Source: Didymella arachidicola (lineage: Eukaryota > Ascomycota > Dothideomycetes > Pleosporales > Didymellaceae). Taken from it: DNA of 64,000 nucleotides. Positions 43,461 to 55,127 of the stretch are shown here, piece after piece. The stretch's first letter is position 1. Each line of letters opens with the position of its first letter. The position numbers and the translations under genes are program-made. The stretch lies in NCBI GenBank assembly GCA_016630955.3, contig CM049985.1, forward strand, positions 620,001-684,000, read 5' to 3'. The notes under the pieces were generated by a model. It saw nothing but the letters and a program-made list of their open reading frames with translations. It was not told the DNA's origin and made no database searches.

Positions 43461-45560
43461 ATGGCTGAAGTCGAGCCTCAGAGCATCAAGTCGCGCATTG
43501 CGGCCCTCAACCTGGAAAAGGTCCACGCGCGCACGCCTGGCTCGCGCCCAACCTTCAGCTACGATGCAGTCACGAGTGCCAAGAAGAAGCCACCTCCCCC
43601 TCCGCCAGCGCAACGCCCTCCTCAGTTGCGAAACCAAACCGTGAACAATCCGCCCGTGCAAGACAGCTTACCTGCCTCGACACATCGCATAGGCAATCAG
43701 CCTCAGATCGAGCAGCCGGCTCCGAGATTCTTGCCCGCACTTCCACCGCGTCCTCCCCCTCGAAACTCCAGCCAACAGTCGCCAGCCTTGCCCCCGCGCA
43801 GGACATCAGACCGCAGCGTGACGCGGCGCGAGTCGTCTGAGTCGATATCCACCATCGCGTCTGGTGTATCAACGCTGTCCTTGGGATCAGTCAAGACAAA
43901 CGGCAGTAATGGTAGCACATTGTATCAGGTGCGCGCACCCGCGTACGACCCTTCAAAACTGCCTCCTCTGCCCCCAAAGAAGCAAGAGGAGCCGAAGAGC
44001 GCTACAAGAGCCGCCATGACGAGCAAGCGTAGCGTTATGGCTAGTCGAGAGCTGCCGCCGCAGATCAAGCCATCTGCTCCAGGTGAGCGCCGTCGAAACC
44101 TAGCCTTGGACTCCAGTCACTAACATACCCTATAGCTCTACCGTCCAGACCATCGCTGCCGCCCAGACAACCCACAAATGCTTCAGAGCGCTCGCCTGAG
44201 AGGCCTGTGCCGGCACTACCTAGTCGATCTGCAACAGCAGTGGAAACGAAAAGAGCCATTGTGCCTCCACCGCAAAGACCAGTACGATCTGTCTTGTCGC
44301 TGGGGTTCAACAACAAGGCCACTGTTGAAGCGCCACTGATCCCTTCAAGCCGACCTGTGCCAGGCGTAAATGGCGCACCTCCTCCAGTCCCGACATCCTC
44401 CAGACCGAATCTGGACGCCATCATGGCCTCGAAGCCCAAGCCCGGAGCGGTTGCGCAGTGTCTTATATGTCGCGATTTCTCAGGTCCGGACAGTCATGCT
44501 GCGAAGTTTCCCCGTCAGTCACTACCATCGTCAGACGTTGGTTATCTGGCTTCGCTGCTGTGTGATCCTTTCCCATCGACTACTGACAAGGCAAGGGCTA
44601 TTTTTACATGGCTGCATCACAATGTCGATTATGATGTCGCAAACTTTAGAGCCGGTACCATGAAGCCGTCGACGCCCGAGGGGACGATTACGAGTGGCCT
44701 GGTATGTGTGACTTGGTACTCGGAGAACGACTACTGACAAGACATAGGCGGTGTGTGAAGGCTATGCTAGCCTGTTCGCGGCCCTCGCGCTCAAAGCTGG
44801 TCTGGAATGTCTTGTCATCTCAGGTGCGAGCAAAGGTGGTAACTATGCGCCAATGGGCCCTCACGACCCATTGCCGCCTTACAAGATGACGCACGCATGG
44901 AATGCATGCAAGATCGACAATGGGGTGTGGAAGCTCATCGATGCGTGTTGGGGTGCCGGCAGCGTTGGGTGCCAGAACAAGGGTGAAGGATACAGGCGAC
45001 ACTTCAAACCCCATGAGTTCACGGCTTCCAATATCGACTTTGGCATGAGGCATTTCCCTGAAGATTCTTCCCAGCAGCTGCGTGAGGACGGGCGCATCCT
45101 CACCTACGAAGAGTATATGAGAGATGATCAAGGAGGCCGTGTTATGGTGTACGGAGATGCACAGGAAGAAGGATTGAGCGTTCGCACCTTCCAACCAGTG
45201 TCGGCAAATATTAGAGTTCACGATCCAGCGGGTCCGTCTGTGGTCCGCTTTCAGTTCGCCTCGGTCTGTGAGCACTGGGATAACGCTCGACACGGCAAGG
45301 GCAAACCACTTGTTATGCTGCTATCCATCGGCGGCATCGATGGTCGCAATCCCGAAACGCGGGCATTTCATACCAACGGACAAGTATGGTGGCTCGACGT
45401 TCCTCGCGCGGAACTGGGATGCGCCGGCCAGAAAGTCAGTGTCTACTCGGTGACCAAGTTCTGTGACAGGGACGCGAGAGGTCTGACGTACGAAGAGTGG
45501 AACAACAAGACAGCTTACAGCGCTGCTTTCGGAGGTATCGCAATGTGGAACCTGGTTTGA
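43461..45560 (+). CDS. Cyk3-like transglutaminase-fold protein
   Basis: This 666-residue protein is related to the cytokinesis regulator Cyk3 and the kyphoscoliosis-peptidase family. Exons are 43461-44082, 44136-44701 and 44748-45560. The first 280 residues are Pro-rich with many PPLPP/PPRP motifs, likely SH3 ligands. The transglutaminase-like core follows: TDKARAIFTWLHHNVDYD, then the triad Cys 399 (AVCEGYASLF), His 445 (THAWNA) and Asp 461 (LIDACWG). A C-terminal beta-rich region follows. Yeast Cyk3 works in septum formation and has an N-terminal SH3 domain and a degenerate triad. I see no SH3 domain here and the triad is intact, so this may be a paralogous class with peptidase or crosslinking activity. 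The start follows a C/T-rich leader. Confidence 0.85.
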
Positions 45561-46167
45561 TGGGTATAACGATAATGTCCAGGCTTGGAGAAGTTGCATG
45601 ATGACATGGATACCCTGGGATTTCGTCGTATATGTAGATAATCGTAATGAGTTCGCAGCATCTCCAAACTTCTCGTCTGTTTCGGTATGCACATTGTCAT
45701 AAAGGTGTGTGAATTCTGTTTTGGTTTAATCACAGAAACAGACCATGTAAATTTTTGTCCTGGTTTACATTCACAGACTAACCCATGGTTGTGATCGGTG
45801 ACGTTCACTGAAGTAATTATCAATTTTTGACCGCAACATAGTCGCATCGAGTATGTAGTCTCGATACACCAATCTTTGCGGCAACTAGCATTCAGCTCGA
45901 GACCCGGACTCGACGACGGTACTCGACTCTGCGACCACCGCGCCTGCAGCGTCGCCGTTGTGGCGTTGGCGCTAAGGAAAGCTTGGCTATCAATCCCTGC
46001 ACGAGAAAGTGCAGTCGCTCGAGCAGGCGCACGACCACACCTCGACGCCGTCCAGTTCCGGAGAGGTCGTCAACAACTACTCTCGTCCCTCGGTCCCAAT
46101 CCTCTTGGAGCAACCAGAGCAACGCGGAGCTGGGTATTCAGTTGCTTCCGCACGCGTTGCCTCCGCC
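45561..46167. other. Intergenic region and leader of EDC3
   Basis: The frame of the EDC3 start is open upstream to about 46009 but without an ATG, so I treat this as 5' UTR. No other feature is seen. Confidence 0.45.
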
Positions 46168-48619
46168 ATGGCTTCAGGCTTCATCGGCATCTCGGTCGTC
46201 GTGACTCTGCAGAACCCGCCAAACACGCTCGTACACGGCGTGGTCGCGGCTGTCAACCCGCAGAATGCCACGCTGACCCTGCAGGATGGTAAGTTGCTCT
46301 TGGAGAGTGCAGTTCACGTGCCTTTGCTGATTGAGCGCAGTGTACTTCCCGGCCAGCGGCCACCGCCTCCACTCGTACAACGTCGAAGGCCACGCCATTG
46401 CCGACATCAAAGTCAACGTCCCTGCGCCTACGCCTGCTCGCGCTCCTGTCCACGCGTCTGCGCCCGCGCCCGCGCCTCGGCAGCCCGCACCGCCTCGCGG
46501 GAACACGCAGTCGTACGCGCAGTATCCCTCGAACCACATGCTGCCGCTGCCGCGACAGTCGATCCCACAGTATGACAGCCAGTCTGCGATGCCACACGCT
46601 CCCCAGGCCGTTCGCCAGCCTGCGCCCCAGCCTGCACCCCAAGCTCAGCCCGCACCGTTCGTCGACCCTGCCATCCTCAGCCTGGGCAAGCGGGCGCCGC
46701 ACGCTCCAACCACCAGTCTCTCGGTGACAGCGCTGCCTCACGAAGCACCTGCTACACCCATCAAGCCCGTGGCACCCACCACAATTGCGCCGCCGGCAAA
46801 GGTCTCGTCTCCCTTCACTGGGCAGGCGAAGCGCGGCAGTGCTAGGAATCAGACTGCTGCTACACTAGCTGGCCCCTTCTCGTCACTCGATATCGCAGAC
46901 GCAGAGGAGGCTGACAGTGAAACAAAGGCAGCCATGCCTGCAGTACGACGGGCGAGCATCAACAAGACCAGAAACGGCAAGCCTATGGAGGATGTCAGCC
47001 CCCAGAAGAATGACGATGGAGGCAAGCGGACGAGGAGAGGCGGGAAGTCTCGTAAGAAGGAACTTGCCGCCCAGGAGAGGAGGAACGGCGGCGACAACCC
47101 AACCAAGGGCAATGGTTGGAGGAGCACTCCAATGCTCCAGTCTGCCGAGGAGCCTCAGACGCGCACCCCCGGCGTGATTGCTGGCAGGGTGGGCCTAGAG
47201 GCTGCTAATGCTTCAGCGCGGAAGTCGCGGCGTCAGAAAGCCCTCGACGCCACCAACGGATGGGCGACTGAGGATGCGACCGACGTACAGGATATGCCCG
47301 AGTTCGACTTCGAGGCCAACCTGTCCAAGTTCGACAAGCGCGGCGTATTTAACCAGATTAGGAATGAGGACACCACCGCCGACGAAGACCGCCTCGTCAG
47401 CTTCAACCGGCTCGCACGTCCTGGAACGCATGGCGGGAAGAATCTGCATCCCACGGAGAATGTCTTGGACAGCACGAAGCTGAAGAGCACTACCAACACA
47501 AGCTCTGACAACGATTCGGATCTCGGCAGCCGTAATTCCCGGCGCGCAATGTCTCGAGCATCAGTGTCTGTCAAGAGGGCGCCAACAAGACAGGGCAGTT
47601 GCGTTCAGGCTGGCCATCTAGACATGTTAGGCTCTGGACTGTCAACACGCGCAAACCGTTCCCTAATCGGTACCCAGTACGCATCTTCACACGGTGCTAC
47701 CGGCAGCCCGAAGCTTGGGAAGATGGCTACACCACCGGATTCCCCATTCGACTCAAGCTCAAGAGGATGTCTACGCCTTGTCACCAACAACCGCAAATGC
47801 CACACAGTCACTCCTGGCGGTATGCTCGCAATTGAGGAGACGGCTGAGGTGGAATTCGGTCTCACAGAAGAGCTGATCGCCGAGAACGCTGGCCGTGGCA
47901 TCGCAGAGATCACTCTCAAAGCCATCAATCCCGGCGGCCAGCGTCTTTCCCGCGATAATCCCAACGCCCGCCCTGTCATCGTTGTTCTCGCTGGCAACCA
48001 CCGTGGCGGCGCGCGCGCCATCGCCGCAGCACGCCACCTCCTCGCCCGCGGCCCCAAAGTCATGGTCGCCCTCCTCGGCTTCGAGCGCAATGCAGACTGG
48101 GACCGCGACGTGCGGCGCCAAGTCAACCTCTTCCAGAAATTCGGCGGTGCTGTGCGCGCCTGGTCCGACACCGAAGGCGCGCTCAAACGCCTCCCCTCGC
48201 CTCCGGAACTCATCATCGACGCCTTGCTCGGGCGCCATAAGGAATTCGACGCTCTCGGCGCCGCGGACAGAGATACTGTGCTGGCCATCGTTGGCTGGGC
48301 GAACAAATCCCGCGCCGCGTGTCTTGCTGTCGAGACGCCGTCTGGTGTCGCAGGCAGCACGGGCGAGGTCGCGATTCTCGAGGGTGAACCCCTTGAGGTC
48401 AGGGCTAAGTACATTGTGTGCCTGGGTGCGCCGAGGAGTGGGCTCGTAATAGCGCTGCAGAACGGTGCTGGTCGCGATCCGGCGTGGAGTGTGTGGATTG
48501 TTGATATTGGCATCAACAAGCCCTGGCGGAACGCTGGGATTAGTGGCGGTAAGGGTATCAAGTTTGACGAGCACTGGGTTGTGCAGGCGCGGTTTGCCGA
48601 GGAGGATGGACGCGTTTGA
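46168..48619 (+). CDS. EDC3: Enhancer of mRNA decapping 3 (Edc3)
   Basis: Edc3 activates Dcp2 and scaffolds P-bodies by binding Dcp2 and Dhh1. Exons 46168-46288 and 46341-48619 give 799 residues. The N-terminal LSm-like domain (FIGISVVVTLQNPP to GHAIADIKV) is split by the intron. A long Pro/Ala/Gln-rich linker follows. The FDF motif region (EFDFEANLSKFDK, from about residue 363) binds Dhh1. The C-terminal YjeF_N domain (about 500-790) includes RPVIVVLAGNHRGGARAIAAARHLL and the dimer-forming core IIDALLGRHKEFD. The usual catalytic residues of YjeF_N epimerases are not expected to work in Edc3. The start is the first ATG in frame, directly before the LSm strand; upstream triplets have only GTG. 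Confidence 0.93.
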
Positions 48620-51530
48620 GATCTTCAATGTGGTGATGGGTTTGATGTGTTTTCTGCATTGCGTGGGCGTTTGTTTTGGGTTGCGTTGGATATGCTGCCT
48701 ACTACAGGTTGAAAGGAAGTGAAAATGACGATACCAAAGCCCGAGAGGCATATGAAGCAAGATATTGCAATTGAAAATTACAAGCGTCCCGCTTCTCTCC
48801 GTGACGCAAGGTTAGTGTCTCCCGACTAGATGCTTCTACAGCATGCCGAGACGTATATCATTTTCTTCGTTGCAATCCGGGGATCGTATGCCTGCGCTAT
48901 CCCTGAGATCTCCCAGTGACAGGAGTGCCAGCGTAAGAGCCAAATATCCTTCTGTTTTCCAACCTCGCTCTTCCAACTACTGCAACATTGATGCTGTCCA
49001 CCACATCTTCAACATGCACGGGCTCCAATTGCTGGATTCTTCGTACCGTGCCTCCAAGAAAGGCAGGAGCATGCTCAGCTGTGCTTGGCGTATGCATACC
49101 TATTGTTGGCTCGTCAGTCGTTGCACGGCGGTGGCCATCTCTGCTCCACTCAGTCCCTCTCTCCTCCTCGACGTGGACGCAAAAAGCTCACGCTATGAGT
49201 GAACGGTGGACAAGGAATAGATTGCACTTGGTCCGGTGATTACTTGATCGGCGGACGAGTACAGCAAGGGAGAAGCTCCGTCCGCTCGGGCACTGTACAC
49301 TCGAGGAGGGTGGGCATGTACCCATCTACGTGAGCCCTTTGAGGTAGTCCAACAATAATGCTTTCATGGTCTTGCTTGTTTACATCGTTTCGCCAAAGTC
49401 AGCTGACTTTGGAATCGGAGTGGACCTGTCGATGGCAGTACTGTAGTAATTGCAGTTTGATTCAAACAGAACACAAAGTTTCTACTGTAAAGCCTTTCGA
49501 CGAATTACCAAAAAAAAACAATAGTGAGAAAACATACTCTATAATCTTCACAAGCACGTGCCGTACGTCAACACCGATCTCCTCGATTCTGAAAAGTGTG
49601 TCCACTGTAGGTCATGTGCGTGGGTGACAGCATCAAAGTACCAACCATTTTTCTCCGCCCTAACCGCGCCTTCGGGTCAGTCCATCTTAGCCCCGCAACG
49701 ACTGGGACGAGCTTTGAACTCTCCGTGGAGCTTTGTATCAAATCTCGCTGGAAAACTCCAGATCTATGACGGCCCGTCAATTCAAAAGAATAGTGGATAG
49801 GTTCTGCATATGATACCCAGTCAACGTCTTGCCGATGTAGGACCGCATCGTGAAACAAATTACAGTCAATAAATAGCACGCAGTCAGGGGCCGGGTCCAT
49901 AGCGAAGACTACCTATTCCCTGCGATGCGGACTTGGATGTCCGGCTGTGGGGGAATGGTCTGGTGTTCCCCATCCTCGCACTGGTGTCAGAGCCTTTGTT
50001 CTGATAAGCAGTAGACGCGGAAATGACTCCGGTTGGCTGGGATTCGATCGCGGACCACGATACCGACAGGAAGGCGAAGCTGGAATTACGAGGCAAGAGC
50101 GTGTCTCCAGTTCGTTTGTCCAGAGTCTGGGCACGGAAAGTCGTCATCTGGAAGGGCGTTCCTATCCGGTCTGATATTACCGATCATTGATTTGTGTAGC
50201 CTGACGAAATCGAGTCTGGAGCTTCGCGGACGACGATGCTGAGTTCGTCGATGCTAAGGACACCTTGAGTAGCGCCACAAATTGGTAGGGAGTTCCTGGA
50301 GCTTCCTCGATTTTGCACTCGAACTGAGATCCGTCAGAGTTAGAAATGCGGGTTCAGCTCCCCGCAGCGGCCAATCATTCTGCTACCTGATGTACCATCA
50401 GGAATCGTGCAAAGCGTTCGTTCCAGACATGTAATGAGTCGTGATCTGATGTTGTGAGCAATGGTTGTGTTGCCCACTCCAACGGCTCGAGACAGTTGTG
50501 AGAGCAGTTCAAATGACAGTCTAGAGTTGTAGTGCCAGAAACCATTCCACACACTTATCGTCCAGGTTGACATCGACATTCGTCTGCTGACTTGCAAAGG
50601 CGCCCTGGCGGCAGGCCCCGGATCGCCACGGATCCTGTCTGACGCCCACAAAATCAGTAAGCAAATCAACCGATATTGGAGACGACTCCGTCGCGCTTGT
50701 TGAGAGGCTGAGCAGCGTACAGATCGTCCATGCCCTCTAGCGTATTGTGGGGAAACGTGGAGTGGCTAAGTAGCATTAGTGCTGTGTCGCTCGCGCGGTA
50801 CGCAGGTGCGACTCGGCTTGGATAGTTTTCGAAGTGGGTGGCCAACGCGGTTCTGAGCGAACGGCTTCGAGGCGATGACAGCAAGGAAACATCGGGATAA
50901 CGAGGGCATAGTCATGATGTCAATAATTTTATATTTTGATACAGGAAGATAGAAAAAAGAACTTAATTCGACTTTTGTCCCTTGATTGTGAATTCAAGTC
51001 TGATCGGATTCCCAGAACCCGTGAAGCAAGATCATTTGCGAAGTCGTAGCAGGTGTGAAGGCTTTGACTGAAGGCGAAGCCGCGAGCCAGTCTTCCTATA
51101 AGGGACAGCCTCTTTTTCGGAAGACCGGATCTTGAAGCGAAGCCGGATCCATGACCCGTATCTGTCGAAAATTGACTTCGAAGAAAACGCCGACCACCAA
51201 GAAATTCTTGTTGCAAATGCAGGTACGCCACCGATAAATGGAAAGAACGAAGACGTAATTGCTGTGCAGCGAGATTTACACAGTAGCTTCGTGAAGTGAT
51301 ACAAGAAGATGGTTGCGAGAAATAGGTGACAGCATCCGTGGGTTCAGTTAGGCTATGCATGTGCGAGCGCCCATTGATAGTGTTAGGTGCCGGGGCCGTG
51401 CATTACCGGCTCAACGTTTGTGTTGTTTCAGTATAACCAACAGGGGTATCGTGCGTGTCGTGTCGTCGTGGGCAACAACGTATGTGTATAGCGTCAAGAT
51501 TTTGTACAAGTGCGTCTAGAAGAGTCGATT
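48620..51530. other. Gene-free region of about 2.9 kb
   Basis: Between EDC3 and the 3' end of the AmdX-like gene. No supported coding region. A tandem A run (AAAAAAAA) sits near 49510-49518. Base composition is more A+T-rich than the gene regions, without the extreme skew expected of a heavily mutated repeat. Confidence 0.4.
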
Positions 51531-51661
51531 ACGAAGTATGGCCGAGGACGGAATTTTCGGCTCGCTGGTTGATGCAGTGAGCATGTGCTTCTAACGCTCG
51601 CGCCTGGACTTGTGTCACTGCTGTTGAGGTTAGTCCATTGTTTATTATTCGACTTGGAAAT

Positions 51662-54600
51662 TCACTTACCGGGCCAAACGGCAGCTTTTGAGAGCATGTA
51701 TGAAGTGACCATCAAAAGCTTCGTGCCGAAGCCACAGCGGCTCATGCCTGATAAGCTAGGGACTGAACTGATGACGTTGTTGATAGAAAGATCATACGCC
51801 ATCTTCATATCAGCGTTATGCAGTATGGTCGAGATCTTCTGAAGCAGCTTGACGTCTTCTTCTTCAAGACACATGATCGCGGGAACGGTGCTGAATTCGA
51901 TGTCATCTCTCCCAAGCACACCAAGGTAACGACCAACACGGTCTTGAACGGTTGCCACCCACTCAGCGAGAACTTGGGCACAGTCAAAGGTGCAGAGTGC
52001 AGACGAATTAGGCAATTCCCTAGCGGTGAACTCGGCGTAGGTGGCCCCTAGCTTGTCCGCCATTGACAGAGAGTCGGCAGCATAAAAAGCTGCTTTTCGC
52101 AGGTGCCTCTCACGTTTGGAAGAAGGTTGAATACCTGAAGAGCCGTTGAATCCAACTCCGTCCAGCTGTTGAGCGAGTTGACCAGGTGAGCTGCCCTTCC
52201 CGGAATCAGAGCGTTCTGGTGTTCCATCAGCTTGCGCAACAATGTCGACTCCTTTGGCGAGCTCATTGGCCATGCCTTCAAAATCTCTCTGCCACAATAA
52301 TTCTTTTGCTCGAGAAAGGTTCACGAAGAGACGGACGTAGGCTAGGTCCAGCAAAGGTATGCAATCCGCAGACAATGGGCCAAATGGACTAGGCCTCTCA
52401 ATGCTGTGGTTAGGGTTCGCCTTCCAAGCCGCTTGCCATGCTTTCAGGGCAGGCTCGACCTGAGCGTGCATGGCTTCTGTCTCCTGTGTCTTCCAAAGGC
52501 GGCCAGTATGTCTTTGCCGAGTCTCCCAAATGTACACATGCAATGCGTTGATCAGGATGTAGCACCCAAAAGTACTCGGCTGAATTTCGCTGTGCATGTC
52601 ACTGTCCATATGGTCCGGCAAGGAGCTGCTTCCAAAGGCTTGACCATAGTTGTGCCCATGAACAGCACTCTGACGCGTGCTTGCTTCAAGCAAATAGGTC
52701 ATGGCGGCGTTGAAAGATAGGTTTCTCGATTGCGCGATCATCGAGCCGCCCATTGACATCCATGCTTGGGCATTCTCAGCAGACCAGAGGTCTTCTTCAC
52801 ATGGAAGGTCGAGCCGGATTTCAGAGTTTAGTATCCTGGGAGCGTGAGCGTACGCCGAGACAAGTAGGCTTGACATGGAGAAAACAGCATAATATGTCCT
52901 CTTCTTCTCTTCGGCCTTCTTCCATTGGATCCACTGCGTGTACTCGTTGTGTACGTCTGAGGGAGAATCTGCGTGTCCATTTGCTTCATCAGCCATTTTT
53001 GTGTCGTCACTGTTGGGATGAGACGGCGGACTTTGAGTCATCGTCTCTGGCCCTGCAGGCTTGTCTAGCCCTGCAGCTTTCGCAAGGCTGACCAAGGCCG
53101 CGCAGTGGGTACTGGCGACCTCAGCAGCTTGACGATCCCCACAATTATGACCAAAAATCAAGTTGAGCAACATAGCTTGTACCAGCCATAGAGGAGGCTT
53201 GTTGATGGATTCATTCGCCGCACTGGGTCCGTTCACCGCGGCTGTAAGCCCTGCGCGTCGGCGCTCGTCCAGGTAGTACAGGATTAGCTTCTTGGCAGCC
53301 TCAAACAGATCCTTCGCTACTATCTGCTCAAATTCGTACAGTGCCCCGATAGCAGCCATAGCGAGGATGAGGCAGCCGCCACCACCAACCATACCATCAT
53401 GATTGTAGCTGTGTGAGGTGCGGAGCTGATAGGTGTAGGCCGGGGTATCGAAAGACAGAGTTGGAATGTGGAGAAAGGGCATGTGCGGGTGAAAGTACAT
53501 GATGTAGGCATTCACGTAACGCTGAATGTCCATAGTACTAGGTATTGTCGCAGTCTGACCCTGCGCGGAGAGCGGCGAGCTGACCTGAGGCTGAGAGAAA
53601 CGGCGCTGTGGATTACCCACCGCAAGGGCCTGTTGCAGATTGACAATCAGAGCCTGTCGTGTAGCTTCAGTAATGCTTTCAGTCGAGACCGAGGTCACTG
53701 AGCTGTGTCGCGCGCTACCGTTCATGGACGCTGAGGAAATACTGCCGGCATCAGATTGAAAGGTCATGGGCGCCTGGAAGTACTGGTTGGGCATACCAGG
53801 AATTCCTGTTGAAGGACTCATTGCCGATAGTGGTGGCGGCGAGGTCATGTAGAAGTCATTCTGCACGACTGGATCCGCGAGCTCCTGGGTCGGCAAAGTG
53901 TTTATCATCAGCTCTGGAAACACGGGTGCCATAGCTTCTGTATATGCCATGGGATTGATTTGAGAATGTGTGGGCATTGGGTGGTGCCACAACGCGCCGG
54001 ATGTCGGTTGTCCTGACCCGTCCAGCATGACTTCATTGAAAGCACCTTGGCTAGCAGTGCTGATCGCTGAGGGAGAAGATCCTTCAATAGCGTTCTCGTT
54101 CGAGAACATCATCGAGTTATCCATGCCAGCACTCCATGCAAAATCATCCTCCTCGATAGGGTTATTGCCAGCAAAAGGATTGGCGAACTGCCTGAAGGGT
54201 GATTGCGGGTGAGCCAAGTTGGCATTGAAATGGTGCAGCTGGTTCGGATTGATGGTAGAACCGGACGAGTGGCCGAAAAACTTCTCAAGTTCAACGTCAT
54301 CGGGTCCTTGTGCTCCTTGTATGGGTGCAGTCCGCAGCCCGCCTCCACCCATCCCTCCGAAACCGATATGCGTGTCTAGCCGTGGCAGTCCGTGGCCGTG
54401 GTTGCCAATCGCTGTAGACATGCCTCTGTAATCGAATTGATTGTGACCACCAAATCCAGAGATGCTGGCGTGGCGTGAGTGGCCAGGATGAACTCCATTG
54501 CCTGGAGACATCGACACATTATGAAGTGCAATGAAGTTGGCGTCGATGGCGCCGATGGTGTTGGCGCGCGGCCGCATGCTACCAGTACCTAGGATGATGC

Positions 54601-55100
54601 TGCTGGCATTGCTTGATATCGAATTCTTACGCACTCGGTTTGCGGAGTTCGTGGGTGGCAGGCCTGTCGTACTCTCTCGTCGTGCGTTGCGTGGTCTCGA
54701 AGAGGTCGCGCCCTGCTGATGCAGCTTCTGTTGGTGGCGCAACAACAGGTCGCGCCGCGCAAAACATCTTGTGCATTGTGGGCATTCGAAAGGCTTCTCT
54801 TTTGTGTGCGATCGCTCGTGGCGCTTGAGGTGCTCTAGTCGTGCAAAGGAGCGAGTGCAAGTGGTACAGATGTGCGGCCGCGGCTTATCAGTCTTGGGTG
54901 GAGGAAAGGTAGTAGCAGGAGGCTGCGTATTCTCAGGCTTTGCTGTTTGTATGGAAGCTGTAATTAGAGGTCTTGTTAGCTGTGAGCTGGCGCTTTGGAT
55001 CGTGTTGCTTACTGTTGCTGCTGCCGCCGTTGCTGCTCACTGATTCGTCGCTCGGCAGATTTGCAGGCCCTGTGGGGCTTTCCGCGGGCGGGTTCGACAT
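51662..55100 (-). CDS. AmdX/Adr1-type C2H2 transcription factor
   Basis: About 1127 residues from exons 55100-55013 and 54957-51662. Two C2H2 fingers near the N-terminus (CTTCTRSFARLEHLKRHERSH and CPQCTRCFARRDLLLRHQQKLH) give the Adr1-like pair, preceded by KTDKPRPHI. A long Ser/Asn/Gly/Met-rich region follows, then a fungal-specific factor domain (from PHMPFLHIPTLSFDTPAYTY, with MLLNLIFGHNCGDRQAAEV and RTYYAVFSMSSLLVSAYAHA). The arrangement fits Aspergillus AmdX, an activator of amdS, more than Adr1, but several paralogues share it. An earlier ATG in frame at 55127 would add nine residues. The stop TAA at 51662-51664 lies inside the sequence G|GTAAGT; splicing from this donor to an acceptor near 51616 would replace the last residue with a tail of about 28 residues ending near 51529. 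Confidence 0.85.
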
Positions 55101-55127
55101 GGTAGATGGGGGATTATGGAGTGTCAT

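Noticed and set aside
50025..50065. Sequence resembling a tRNA B box (GATTCGATC)
   Set aside because: The flanks do not form a T stem or any cloverleaf on either strand.
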